DNA of 20,779 bases. Origin: SG8-39 sp041558415. GTDB taxonomy: Bacteria > Pseudomonadota > Gammaproteobacteria > Burkholderiales > SG8-39. Location: contig JBFFEY010000054.1 in NCBI GenBank assembly GCA_041558415.1, positions 1 to 20,779 of the forward strand, written 5' to 3'. The notes below the pieces were generated by a model, which saw only the letters and a program-made list of their open reading frames with translations, had not been told where the DNA came from and made no database searches. A program made the position numbers and the translations under genes. Below are positions 1 to 6,750 of this stretch, piece after piece; position 1 is the stretch's first letter; the number at the start of each line of letters is the position of its first letter.

Positions 1-1
1 G

Positions 2-142
2 CGCCTGCTGCGCCAGGCGCAAAGCGCGCGCCTCGACGAGTCGCTCGAAATGGCGGCGGCGATGCAGGCGCTCGCGCACCACACGCCCGAGCACGACGCC
101 GCGGTGGCGGCGTTCGTCGCGCAGCTCGGGCAGCGCAAATAA
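2..142 (+). CDS. Enoyl-CoA hydratase/isomerase family protein, C-terminal fragment
   Basis: The window opens inside a reading frame that ends at a TAA at 140-142. The visible 46 residues (RLLRQAQSARLDESLEM... to ...FVAQLGQRK) resemble the C-terminal helices of crotonase-fold proteins: an acidic-alanine helix, then the 'T.EH.AAVAAFV' pattern that precedes the terminus in enoyl-CoA hydratases. These enzymes hydrate 2-enoyl-CoA in beta-oxidation and related acyl-CoA catabolism. The oxyanion-hole and catalytic glutamate regions lie outside the window, so activity cannot be judged. The gene converges on the minus-strand DUF3467 gene. The assignment is a resemblance over a short, weakly conserved region. 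Confidence 0.5.
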   Translation, partial: RLLRQAQSARLDESLEMAAAMQALAHHTPEHDAAVAAFVAQLGQRK

Positions 143-143
143 T

Positions 144-198
144 CGGGTCGGCGCCCGGCATTTTTCGGGCACCCGAGGCTCCGCCGCTTGGACGGCGG
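144..198. terminator. Possible hairpins between convergent genes
   Basis: Two stems lie in the 72-bp gap between the enoyl-CoA-hydratase-like gene and the DUF3467 gene. The first pairs CGGGT (144-148) and GCCCG (153-157) with CGGGC and ACCCG (166-175) around a T-rich loop. The second is CCGCCG (181-186)/CGGCGG (193-198) with a 6-nt loop. Neither is followed by a clear U-tract, so a terminator role is suggested mainly by position. Confidence 0.3.
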
Positions 199-214
199 CC
201 GAGAATCCGGCGGC

Positions 215-532
215 TTAGGTCTTCGCTTCGACGCCCGGCGCAGCCTCGATGTTGAGCGCGCCGAACCGGCTCTCGTACTCCTTTACGACGTTGCCGAGCA
301 GCACACTGAGGCGCTTCGCCGCGTAAGGACTGATGATGATGCGATCGGTGAGCTGGATGGTCACTTCCTTCTGCCCGCGGTTCCAGGCCTGGTTGATGCC
401 GAACAGCATCACCACTTCCTCGCGCGTGCTCGTGACGTTGGCGACGTTGGCGTAGGCGCTCTTCATGTTCGAGTCATCCCACTTGATTTTCATGCCGGCT
501 GCGCCCGCCGGATCCGGATTCTTGGTGGCCAT
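215..532 (-). CDS. DUF3467 domain-containing protein
   Basis: This 105-residue protein matches DUF3467 as I know it: a 'IKWDDSNMKSAYANVANV' segment, 'STREEVVMLFG', then 'QLTDRIIISPYAAKRLSVLL' and a closing 'EYESRFG' helix. The family has no established biochemical role. Start: the ATG at 530-532 follows a GGGAGAAAG Shine-Dalgarno at good spacing, whereas the frame open upstream (to 577) has no comparable site. No signal peptide or membrane segment is visible, so it is probably cytoplasmic. It lies 152 bp downstream of the sapC-like gene on the same strand and could share its transcript, though it has its own strong ribosome site. Confidence 0.85.
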   Translation of the reverse strand: MATKNPDPAGAAGMKIKWDDSNMKSAYANVANVTSTREEVVMLFGINQAWNRGQKEVTIQLTDRIIISPYAAKRLSVLLGNVVKEYESRFGALNIEAAPGVEAKT

Positions 533-684
533 AGTGCTGTCTTTCTCCCGTTGATCGTCTGCAGGCGGTGCGGGCACCAGCGTGCCACGTGGACGCGCCG
601 TGCCGCACCCAAGGCGTTGATGTTACCTCTTCCGGCGCCGACGCGGCAGGACGCGCGCCGGCGCAGGATCACATTGCCGGCCGC

Positions 685-1470
685 TTACGCCTCTGCGAGT
701 TCGGGTTCCGGCGCCTGCACCCCGTCGCCCTCGGCCGCTGCACGCGCGGCCGCTGCGCCGACGCGCTCGGCCATCGCAGCGAAATTGCGCATCGACGCCA
801 GGTGCAGGTAGAGCAGCTCGAGCGCATCGCTCTTGGCGAGCTCGGCGAGCTTCTCGGCCGGCAGCGCCTTGACCTTGTCGCGGCTCACCGCCATGAAGCC
901 GAGCAGCGAAAGTTTCCGGCCGCCGCCGACGTTCGCCTCGGCCCGCATCGGCTCGAGCAGATCGAGCTCGACCAGTTGCTTGCAGAACGCCTGCGTGCGG
1001 CGGAACTCGATCTGGTACTGCTCGAGGAACTTGAGCGCGCGCTCGACGTATGGCGTCGGCTTTTGCTCTTCGTTGAACAGCCGCTCGCCGCGGCCCTCCT
1101 GGTTCAGGCGCGGGTAGGACTCGTCGACGCACAGGGTGAACGTCCTGCCGTCCGGCGAACTCGAGAAGACGAATGGGTAGCGCCGCACGAACGCGGGCAC
1201 GTATTTCGCCCGCCAGCCGTTATCTTCAGCGAGATAGAGATTCTCATTGCTGCGCATGCCGAGGATCACCGCGGGAATCACCGCTTCCTTCGTGCCACTG
1301 AACACGATCGCGTAGTCCGCCGCCGCGTTGGGGAATTCGACCGCCATGAGCGGCACCGAATTCACGCGCTTGCTGAAGCCGTAGTCGTTGGCCGGCTCGA
1401 GGGACCAGTTGCCGTGCCGCTGCGGCGAGACGGGAACCGCGGATTCGTAAAAGAGCTGCTGTGTCGTCAT
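685..1470 (-). CDS. SapC family protein
   Basis: This 261-residue protein resembles the SapC family (PF07277), named after a Campylobacter S-layer-associated protein. Visible hallmarks are the N-terminal 'Y..AVPVSPQRHGNWS', the central 'PAVILGMRSNENLYL', and 'WRAKYVPAFVRRYPFVF' followed by 'LCVDES'. The molecular function is not established; in other bacteria homologues sit near surface or outer-membrane uptake genes. There is no signal peptide or transmembrane segment, and the C-terminus is alanine- and glutamate-rich. Start: the ATG at 1468-1470 follows GAGGAAGAGAAA. A start 10 codons upstream (to 1500) is possible but has no better ribosome site. A sigma70-like promoter candidate lies about 140 bp upstream. 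Confidence 0.85.
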   Translation of the reverse strand: MTTQQLFYESAVPVSPQRHGNWSLEPANDYGFSKRVNSVPLMAVEFPNAAADYAIVFSGTKEAVIPAVILGMRSNENLYLAEDNGWRAKYVPAFVRRYPFVFSSSPDGRTFTLCVDESYPRLNQEGRGERLFNEEQKPTPYVERALKFLEQYQIEFRRTQAFCKQLVELDLLEPMRAEANVGGGRKLSLLGFMAVSRDKVKALPAEKLAELAKSDALELLYLHLASMRNFAAMAERVGAAAARAAAEGDGVQAPEPELAEA

Positions 1471-2022
1471 TTTCTCTTCCTCGCTAATCGTTGAAAGCAC
1501 CCGCGCGGCAGAGCCTCTCGATCGAACGCCCGGCCGCGCGGACGGGGGCTTGCATTACGACTCGATTGTAGGTGGTCGCCGCGGCAACTGCCCGCCAAGA
1601 ACACCCGCTTTAAAGATCTTTGTCAGAATATCGGCAAAGTTTTGTGGGCCACGCGATGAGCGGTGGGGCATTAGACGAACGCGGGAGCCCCCTCTGCAGC
1701 CGAACCTCGATGCGTCGCGAGACCGAGAATGACGTTGCCGTCTGCCGGTGCTGGAGGTCGCGCAAGGTTCTATTCCAACGTCCGTGACAGCTTGGCCGGT
1801 GCTTCGCTGCGCGCCCCTTACCTCAGCACGCGCAGCGTGCGATGCGATACATGGAATGACAGAACGTGCCACATCGTACAGAATCGGCGCCGCGCACTAG
1901 CCGGTACTCGGCGCGCAGCGCCCGGCCGAGCGGCCGCTGGTGGCGGACGCGATAATCGATCCGGCGCGGAACGCCGCGCAGTTCTAGTAAATTCTGGGCA
2001 GGGCAATCGGAGCACGACGATC
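1471..2022. other. 552-bp non-coding region between divergent genes
   Basis: Frames across this stretch give arginine/serine-rich translations without recognisable domains, so I treat it as non-coding. It separates the minus-strand sapC-like gene from the plus-strand flavoprotein gene and must hold both promoters. I see a candidate sapC promoter (1609-1637), a 6-bp inverted repeat GCACGC-GCA-GCGTGC (1826-1840), and a GATAAT (1951-1956) that could be a -10 for the flavoprotein operon but has no good -35. The part around 1609-1645 is clearly more AT-rich than its surroundings. No tRNA or riboswitch pattern was recognised. Confidence 0.6.
1609..1637 (-). promoter_or_regulatory. Candidate sigma70 promoter for the sapC-like gene
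   Basis: On the minus strand TTGCCG (1637-1632) and TTTAAA (1614-1609) are separated by exactly 17 bp. Each matches its consensus hexamer at four of six positions. It lies in a locally AT-rich patch and would start a transcript about 130 nt before the sapC-like ATG. The prediction rests on sequence alone. Confidence 0.35.
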
Positions 2023-3504
2023 ATGAGCTGGGATGTCGTTGTCATCGGCGCGGGCAACGCCGCGTTCTGCGCCGCGCTCGCCGCGCGCGAGACCTGCGAG
2101 CGCGTGCTGGTGCTCGAGCGCGCGCCGGAGGACGAATCCGGCGGCAACTCGCGCTTTACCGCCGGGCTGATGCGCGTCGCCTACGACGGCGTCGACGATC
2201 TGAAGCGCGTGATCCCCGATCTCACCGCGGACGAGATCGCGCGCACCGACTTCGGCAGCTACAGCGCGGACCAGTTCCTAGACGACATGGCGCGGGTGAC
2301 GGAGTACCGCTGCGACCCGGACCTCACCGAGATCCTGGTGAAACGCAGCCTCGACACGCTGGTGTGGATGCGCGCGAAGGGCGTGCGCTTCACCGCCGCC
2401 TGGGGCCGGCAGGCGTTCAACATCGGCGGCAAGTTCAAGTTCTGGGGCGGGCTGACGGTGGAAGCGGTCGGCGGCGGACCCGGGCTGGTCGATTCGCTCA
2501 CCGCGGCGGCGAAAAAGAACGGCATCGAGGTCTGGTACACGGCGCGCGCCACGGCGCTGATCGCCGACGACGACGGCGTGAACGGCGTGCGCGTGCGCCG
2601 CGCGGGCAAGACGCTCGACCTGCGCGCCAAGAGCGTGGTGCTCGCCGGCGGCGGCTTCCAGGCCAACCCGGAGTGGCGCGCGCGCTATCTCGGGCCGGGC
2701 TGGGAGCTCGCCAAGGTGCGCGGCACGCGCTTCAACACGGGCGACGTACTGAAGATGGCGCTCGACATCGGCGCCGCCCCGGTCGGCAACTGGTCGGGCT
2801 GCCACGCGGTGGCCTGGGAGCGCAACGCGCCCGAGTTCGGCGACCTGGCGGTGGGCGACCAGTTCCAGAAGCACTCCTACCCCTGGGGCGTGTACCTGAA
2901 CGCCGCGGGCAAGCGCTTCGTCGACGAGGGCGCCGACTTCCGCAACTACACCTACGCCAAGTACGGCCGCGTGATCCTGAACCAGCCCCTGCAGTTCGCC
3001 TGGCAGATCTTCGACGCCAAGGTGAAGGCGCAGCTGCGCGACGAGTACAAGATCCGCCAGGTCACCAAGGTGACGGCCGACACGCTGGAAGAGCTGGTGC
3101 AGAAGCTCGACGACGTCGACCCCCAGGCCGCGCTCGCCGAGCTGAAGGCCTACAACGCCGCGGTGAAGACCGACGTACCGTTCAACCCGAACGTCAAGGA
3201 CGGGCGCGGGACCGAGGGGCTGGCGATCCCGAAGTCGAACTGGGCCAATACGCTCGACACGCCGCCGTTCGAAGCCTACGCCGTGACCTGCGGCATCACC
3301 TTCACCTTCGGCGGGCTGCGCATCGACAGCGACGCGCGTGTGCTGTCGACCGACGGCGAGCCGATTCCGGGCCTGTACGCCGCCGGCGAGCTGGTCGGCG
3401 GCATCTTCTATTTCAACTACCCGGGCGGCACCGGCCTCACCAACGGCGCGGTGTTCGGCAAGATCGCCGGCACCGGTGCCGCGTCGCACGCCGCACAATC
3501 CTGA
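2023..3504 (+). CDS. FAD-dependent dehydrogenase, TcuA / fumarate reductase flavoprotein family
   Basis: This 493-residue flavoprotein has an N-terminal Rossmann FAD site (VVVIGAGNAA, residues 5-14, with Glu32 closing it), then 'ESGGNSRFTAGLMR' (38-51), a second nucleotide-contact strand 'VVLAGGGFQANPEW', and the C-terminal FAD_binding_2 signature 'YFNYPGGTGLTNGAVFGK' (about 463-480). The family includes tricarballylate dehydrogenase TcuA, succinate/fumarate flavoproteins and 3-ketosteroid dehydrogenases, which put in or remove a C=C bond next to a carbonyl or carboxylate. No signal peptide or haem motif is seen, so it is probably cytoplasmic. Start: ATG at 2023, immediately before the FAD fold, with GGAG about 10 nt upstream; the frame stays open to 1729, but that extension looks non-coding. 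It ends 14 bp before the ThDP enzyme gene, forming an operon. The substrate is unknown, and TcuA is only the nearest named relative I recognise. Confidence 0.85.
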   Translation: MSWDVVVIGAGNAAFCAALAARETCERVLVLERAPEDESGGNSRFTAGLMRVAYDGVDDLKRVIPDLTADEIARTDFGSYSADQFLDDMARVTEYRCDPDLTEILVKRSLDTLVWMRAKGVRFTAAWGRQAFNIGGKFKFWGGLTVEAVGGGPGLVDSLTAAAKKNGIEVWYTARATALIADDDGVNGVRVRRAGKTLDLRAKSVVLAGGGFQANPEWRARYLGPGWELAKVRGTRFNTGDVLKMALDIGAAPVGNWSGCHAVAWERNAPEFGDLAVGDQFQKHSYPWGVYLNAAGKRFVDEGADFRNYTYAKYGRVILNQPLQFAWQIFDAKVKAQLRDEYKIRQVTKVTADTLEELVQKLDDVDPQAALAELKAYNAAVKTDVPFNPNVKDGRGTEGLAIPKSNWANTLDTPPFEAYAVTCGITFTFGGLRIDSDARVLSTDGEPIPGLYAAGELVGGIFYFNYPGGTGLTNGAVFGKIAGTGAASHAAQS

Positions 3505-3518
3505 GGGCAGGATCGCAT

Positions 3519-5303
3519 ATGGCAAAGAAAAAAGGCGCCGAACTCATCGCCGAATTCCTCGTCCAGGAGAAGATTCCCTACGTCTTCGGCCTCTGCGGGC
3601 ACGGCAACGTCGGCCTGCTCGATGCGCTGTACGAGGTCGCCGACAAGGTGAAGTACGTCTCGCCGCGCCACGAGCAGGTCGCCGGGCACATGGCCGACGG
3701 CTTTTTCCGCGTTGCACACCGGCCCGCGGCCACGCTGACCTCGACCGGGCCCGGCTCGGCCAACCTGATCATGGCGCTGGCGGTGGCGCAGACCGATTCC
3801 TCGGCGCTGCTCGCGATCACCGCCAACGTGCCGACCTCGCAGTTCAACCGCGGCCCGTTCCAGGAACTGAACCGTCACCACCAGGCCGACTATCCGAACG
3901 TCGTGCGCCCGGTGGTGAAGCGCAGCTTCCAGCCGACGCGCGCCGAGATGCTGCCGCTCGCCATGCGCCAGGCGGTGACGACGATGACCAGCGGCCGGCC
4001 GGGGCCGGTGAACCTCGACGTGCCGTTCAATCTCTTCCGCGAGGAGACCGACGCGCCGCTGGAAGCACCCTGGGACGGTTACCTTGCGCGGCGCAGCGGC
4101 GCCTCGCTCGACGACGTCGAGCGCGCGCTCGACATGATCCTGGCCGCCAGGCAGCCGGCGCTCTTCATCGGCCATGGCGTGACGCTGTCGGAGGCCTCGC
4201 TCGAGCTCAGCGAGTTCGCGCACCGGCTCAACATCCCGGTGATCAGCTCGCCGAACGGCATGGGCTGCCTCGACATGGAGGACCCCCTGTCGCTCGGCTT
4301 CATCGGCAGGAACGGCGCCTACCCGGCGAACCAGGCCGGGCGCCACGCCGACCTCGTGCTCGCCATCGGCGCGCGCTTCGACGATCGCTCGTCCTCCTCC
4401 TGGCTGCCGGGCTACTCGTGGAACTTCCCGCACACCAAGCTGATCCACGTCGACGTCGACCACGCCGAGCTGGGCCGCAACTACCCGCCCGACCTCGGCA
4501 TCCTCGCCGATGCGCGCGCCTTCCTGCAGCAGTTGCTGGCGGGGCTTGCGCGACGCAAGCTCGACGGATCGCCGCGCCTTGCGGCCTGGCAGGCGCAGCT
4601 CGACGCCTGGAAAAAGGAGTGGCAAGCCTACGTACGTCCCAACTTCGAGGTGCACGCCTCGCCGATGCGACCCGAGCGCGTGGTCGCGGACTGCCGCGCG
4701 GTGCTGCCCGACGACGTCATCATTTCGCTCGACTCGGGCGTGCACCACAACTGGTACATGCAGTTCTGGAACGCGCGCCGCCCGCAGGCCATGCTCAACA
4801 CCTGGGGCTACTCGGGCATGGGCTTCGGCCCGTCGAGCATCCTCGGCGCCAAGCTCGCGGCACCCGAGCGGCCCTGCATCTCGATCTGCGGCGACGGCGG
4901 CTTCACCATGGTGCCGCATGTGCTGTGCACCGCGGTGGAATACAACATCCCCGCGGTGTGGGTGGTGTGGAACAACTTCTCCTGGGCCGCGATCCGCGAC
5001 ATCCAGTACGGCCTGTTCGACGGCCGCGAGTACGGCACCGCGTTCTACGAAGGGCCCGAGGGCAAGCCCTACAACCCCGACTTCGCCGCCTGGGCGCGCG
5101 CCTCCGGGGTCGAAGGCCACACGGTGACCAAGTCGGAGGACTTCAAGGGTGCGCTGGAGCACGCCGTCAAGCTCGGCAAGCCCTGCCTCATCGACGTGCA
5201 CGTCGACGCCAACATCCGCCCGCCGGCAACCGGCACCTGGGCGCTGCCGCCGATCCCGCCGAAGGAGCCGGTGTTCGGCACGAAGCACATCGTCACGGAC
5301 TAG
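3519..5303 (+). CDS. Thiamine diphosphate-dependent enzyme, acetolactate-synthase-like
   Basis: This 594-residue protein has the three-domain layout of the pyruvate-oxidase/acetolactate-synthase group. The N-terminal PYR domain carries 'CGHGNVGLLDAL' (26-37) and the cofactor-activating glutamate in 'PRHEQVAGHMADG' (Glu52), followed by 'TSTGPGSANL'. The central domain has 'ADLVLAIGARFDDRS' (278-291). The C-terminal PP domain has the ThDP motif from GDGG (458-461) to Asn-Asn (485-486). Such enzymes decarboxylate 2-oxoacids, join acyl units, or cleave activated C-C bonds. The GHGNV stretch recalls IolD, the inositol-pathway dione hydrolase, more than anabolic IlvB. No regulatory subunit lies nearby, which argues against an ilv role. 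It follows the flavoprotein gene by 14 bp and precedes the cupin by 22 bp. The substrate is unknown. Confidence 0.85.
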   Translation: MAKKKGAELIAEFLVQEKIPYVFGLCGHGNVGLLDALYEVADKVKYVSPRHEQVAGHMADGFFRVAHRPAATLTSTGPGSANLIMALAVAQTDSSALLAITANVPTSQFNRGPFQELNRHHQADYPNVVRPVVKRSFQPTRAEMLPLAMRQAVTTMTSGRPGPVNLDVPFNLFREETDAPLEAPWDGYLARRSGASLDDVERALDMILAARQPALFIGHGVTLSEASLELSEFAHRLNIPVISSPNGMGCLDMEDPLSLGFIGRNGAYPANQAGRHADLVLAIGARFDDRSSSSWLPGYSWNFPHTKLIHVDVDHAELGRNYPPDLGILADARAFLQQLLAGLARRKLDGSPRLAAWQAQLDAWKKEWQAYVRPNFEVHASPMRPERVVADCRAVLPDDVIISLDSGVHHNWYMQFWNARRPQAMLNTWGYSGMGFGPSSILGAKLAAPERPCISICGDGGFTMVPHVLCTAVEYNIPAVWVVWNNFSWAAIRDIQYGLFDGREYGTAFYEGPEGKPYNPDFAAWARASGVEGHTVTKSEDFKGALEHAVKLGKPCLIDVHVDANIRPPATGTWALPPIPPKEPVFGTKHIVTD

Positions 5304-5325
5304 ACAGACGCGAGGGAGGACAGCC

Positions 5326-5724
5326 ATGGCCAAGGCAGCCAAGACCAAGCCGCGCAAGCCGGTAGCGCGAAGAGCGAAGATCCACAACATCGCCGAAGTC
5401 GACTGGGAGGACCTGGCCGGGCATTTCGGCGGCGCGTTCTCGAAATTCCTGGTGCGCCCGGAGACCACCGGTTCACGGCAGATCGACTACCGCATCTCCT
5501 GTTACCAGCCGCGCGCCTACGTCGAGCCGCACGCGCACAAGGTGCAGGAGCAGGTCTACCACGTGCTCGAGGGCGAGGGCCTGATGGAAATCGGCGGCAG
5601 GCGCCAGGTCGTGCGCCGGCACGACGTCATCTTCATTCCGCCCGGCGTGAAGCACGCGATCTACAACTCGGGGCTCGTCGACCTGGTGTTCGTCGTCGTC
5701 ACCGTGCCGATCGAGGACCGCTAG
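5326..5724 (+). CDS. Small cupin-domain protein
   Basis: This 132-residue single-domain cupin has motif 1 'YVEPHAHKVQEQVYHVLEGEG' with His69, His71 and Glu75 as likely metal ligands, and motif 2 'IPPGVKHAIYN' with His110 as the fourth. About 18 basic residues (KAAKTKPRKPVARRAK) precede the fold. Such small cupins act as sugar or organic-acid isomerases, dioxygenases or binding proteins, and the fold does not fix the reaction. Start: ATG at 5326 with a strong GGGAGGA six nucleotides upstream; the frame open upstream only overlaps the ThDP gene. As third gene of the operon it probably acts on an intermediate of the same pathway. Confidence 0.85.
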   Translation: MAKAAKTKPRKPVARRAKIHNIAEVDWEDLAGHFGGAFSKFLVRPETTGSRQIDYRISCYQPRAYVEPHAHKVQEQVYHVLEGEGLMEIGGRRQVVRRHDVIFIPPGVKHAIYNSGLVDLVFVVVTVPIEDR

Positions 5725-5737
5725 CCGCGCACGCGGC
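5724..5737. terminator. Possible hairpin between convergent genes
   Basis: GCCGCG and CGCGGC are separated by two bases immediately after the cupin stop codon, in a 29-bp gap facing the convergent glutaredoxin-like gene. The innermost pairs must open to form a loop, and no T-tract follows. The position favours a terminator, but support is weak. Confidence 0.2.
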
Positions 5738-5753
5738 GCAAGCCGGCGGCGGC

Positions 5754-6116
5754 CTAGCGCCTGCCGCCGAGCTCGCCGCTGTGGATGAGGCGGTTGAGCT
5801 CGTCGGCGCCGCCGATCAGCATGCCCTTGACGAACACCATCGGAAAGGTCGGCCAGCCGCTCCACATCTTGAGCGCGTTGCGCCGCCGCCACTTGTTCAG
5901 GTAGCTGCCGTACTCGAGGTATTTGTAGGTCAGCTTGGCGGATTCGAGCATGCGCTGCGCGCGGCGCACGTGCGGATTTTGCGCCATGCCGATCAGCACG
6001 ATGTCGTTCGCCGCGATCGCCGCCTCGACCTCGTGCACCAGATCGGCGTGGTGCGTCGCGATCTTCTCGCGGATCGCGGCATGGATGCGGGGCTCGTCGA
6101 GGATCTGGCGCGACAT
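5754..6116 (-). CDS. Glutaredoxin-fold protein lacking the active-site cysteine
   Basis: This 120-residue protein aligns by eye with monothiol glutaredoxins of the Grx4/GrxD type. 'DIVLIGMAQNPHVRRAQRML' (38-57) takes the place of the strand, CGFS loop and first helix; 'WPTFPMVFVKGMLIGGADEL' (88-107) keeps the TFP cis-proline motif (Pro92) and the GG.D glutathione-binding turn. The CGFS cysteine is replaced (NPHVRRA), and the usual GGCD cysteine is alanine. No cysteine occurs anywhere in the protein. True Grx4 uses its cysteine and glutathione to hold a [2Fe-2S] cluster, so this protein cannot do so in the same way. It starts eight bases after the arfB stop codon, with AGGAA inside the arfB 3' end, so the two genes are probably cotranscribed. 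Confidence 0.8.
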   Translation of the reverse strand: MSRQILDEPRIHAAIREKIATHHADLVHEVEAAIAANDIVLIGMAQNPHVRRAQRMLESAKLTYKYLEYGSYLNKWRRRNALKMWSGWPTFPMVFVKGMLIGGADELNRLIHSGELGGRR

Positions 6117-6124
6117 TGCGATTC

Positions 6125-6577
6125 CTATACCGGCACTTTAGCGCGTAATGCCTTGCGCTGGCTGTGCCGCGTCTTGGCCTCGCGCCGGCGCGCCTTGGCC
6201 GCCTTCGACGGACGCGTCGGCCGGCGTTTCTTCGGCACGCGTGCCGCCGCGGCGACCAGCGCCTCGAGCCGCGCGATCGCCTCGGCGCGGTTCAGCTCGA
6301 GGCTGCGATGGCGCTGCGCCTTGATGACGATGATGCCGCTGCGCGTCACGCGCGCATCGCCGAGTGCGAGCAGGCGCTGCTTGACGGCCGCCGGCAGCGA
6401 CGAGGCGCGCACGTCGAACCTCAGGTGCACTGCGCTCGACACCTTGTTGACGTTCTGCCCACCGGGACCGCCGGCGCGAACGGCGGAGATCTCGAACTCG
6501 TTCGCCGGGATGGCGATGCGCTGCAGCACCGCCGTCGCGACCACCCGTCGCCGCCCGATAGGCCGCCCGCCCGTCAT
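6125..6577 (-). CDS. arfB: Alternative ribosome-rescue factor / peptidyl-tRNA hydrolase ArfB (YaeJ)
   Basis: This 150-residue protein has the class-I release-factor catalytic motif in 'RAGGPGGQNVNKVSSAVHLRF', with GGQ at residues 39-41, followed by 'DIRASSLP'-like and 'GIIVIKAQRHRSLELNR' segments typical of ArfB. It ends in the family's long basic tail (KKRRPTRPSKAAKARRREAK), which enters the empty mRNA channel of a stalled ribosome. It lacks the codon-recognition domains of full release factors. ArfB hydrolyses peptidyl-tRNA on non-stop ribosomes. Start: the ATG at 6575-6577 is preceded by GGGAGG; a GTG about 16 codons further in would give a length nearer E. coli ArfB (140 aa). It is divergent from the cfa-like gene and leads a pair with the glutaredoxin-like gene. 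Confidence 0.92.
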   Translation of the reverse strand: MTGGRPIGRRRVVATAVLQRIAIPANEFEISAVRAGGPGGQNVNKVSSAVHLRFDVRASSLPAAVKQRLLALGDARVTRSGIIVIKAQRHRSLELNRAEAIARLEALVAAAARVPKKRRPTRPSKAAKARRREAKTRHSQRKALRAKVPV

Positions 6578-6674
6578 CGTCTCGCCGCCCTCCCGTTTCC
6601 CGCGCCCGCGCGCGGCGCGGGCAGTGTCGCCGTGCGGCGCAGGCACGTCAACGCAAGGCCCCGCCGCCCGACCG

Positions 6675-6703
6675 CTGGCGGCCGGGGCACAGCTGGCTAA
6701 AAT
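6675..6703 (+). promoter_or_regulatory. Candidate promoter for the cfa-like gene
   Basis: A TAAAAT (6698-6703, five of six matches to the -10 consensus) lies 17 bp downstream of a weak -35 candidate, CTGGCG (6675-6680). Transcription would start about 40 nt before the cfa-like ATG. It sits in the 173-bp divergent region shared with arfB. Confidence 0.4.
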
Positions 6704-6750
6704 GTCGCATTACGGCGCTGCAAGCGACATCGAATCCGGGGGAGGTGACG

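Noticed and set aside
1617..1643. Hairpin CTTTGTC/GGCAAAG followed by TTTT, resembling a plus-strand terminator
   Set aside because: No plus-strand gene lies directly upstream for it to terminate, and the same bases make a better-spaced minus-strand promoter for the sapC-like gene.
1729..2022. A 98-codon N-terminal extension of the flavoprotein
   Set aside because: The extension is Arg/Ala/Ser-rich with no domain, whereas the FAD Rossmann strand begins three residues after the ATG at 2023, as is usual in this family.
3519..5303. Acetolactate synthase large subunit (ilvB/ilvI)
   Set aside because: No small regulatory subunit or ilvC lies nearby, the N-terminal segment is IolD-like, and the neighbours are a flavoprotein dehydrogenase and a cupin.
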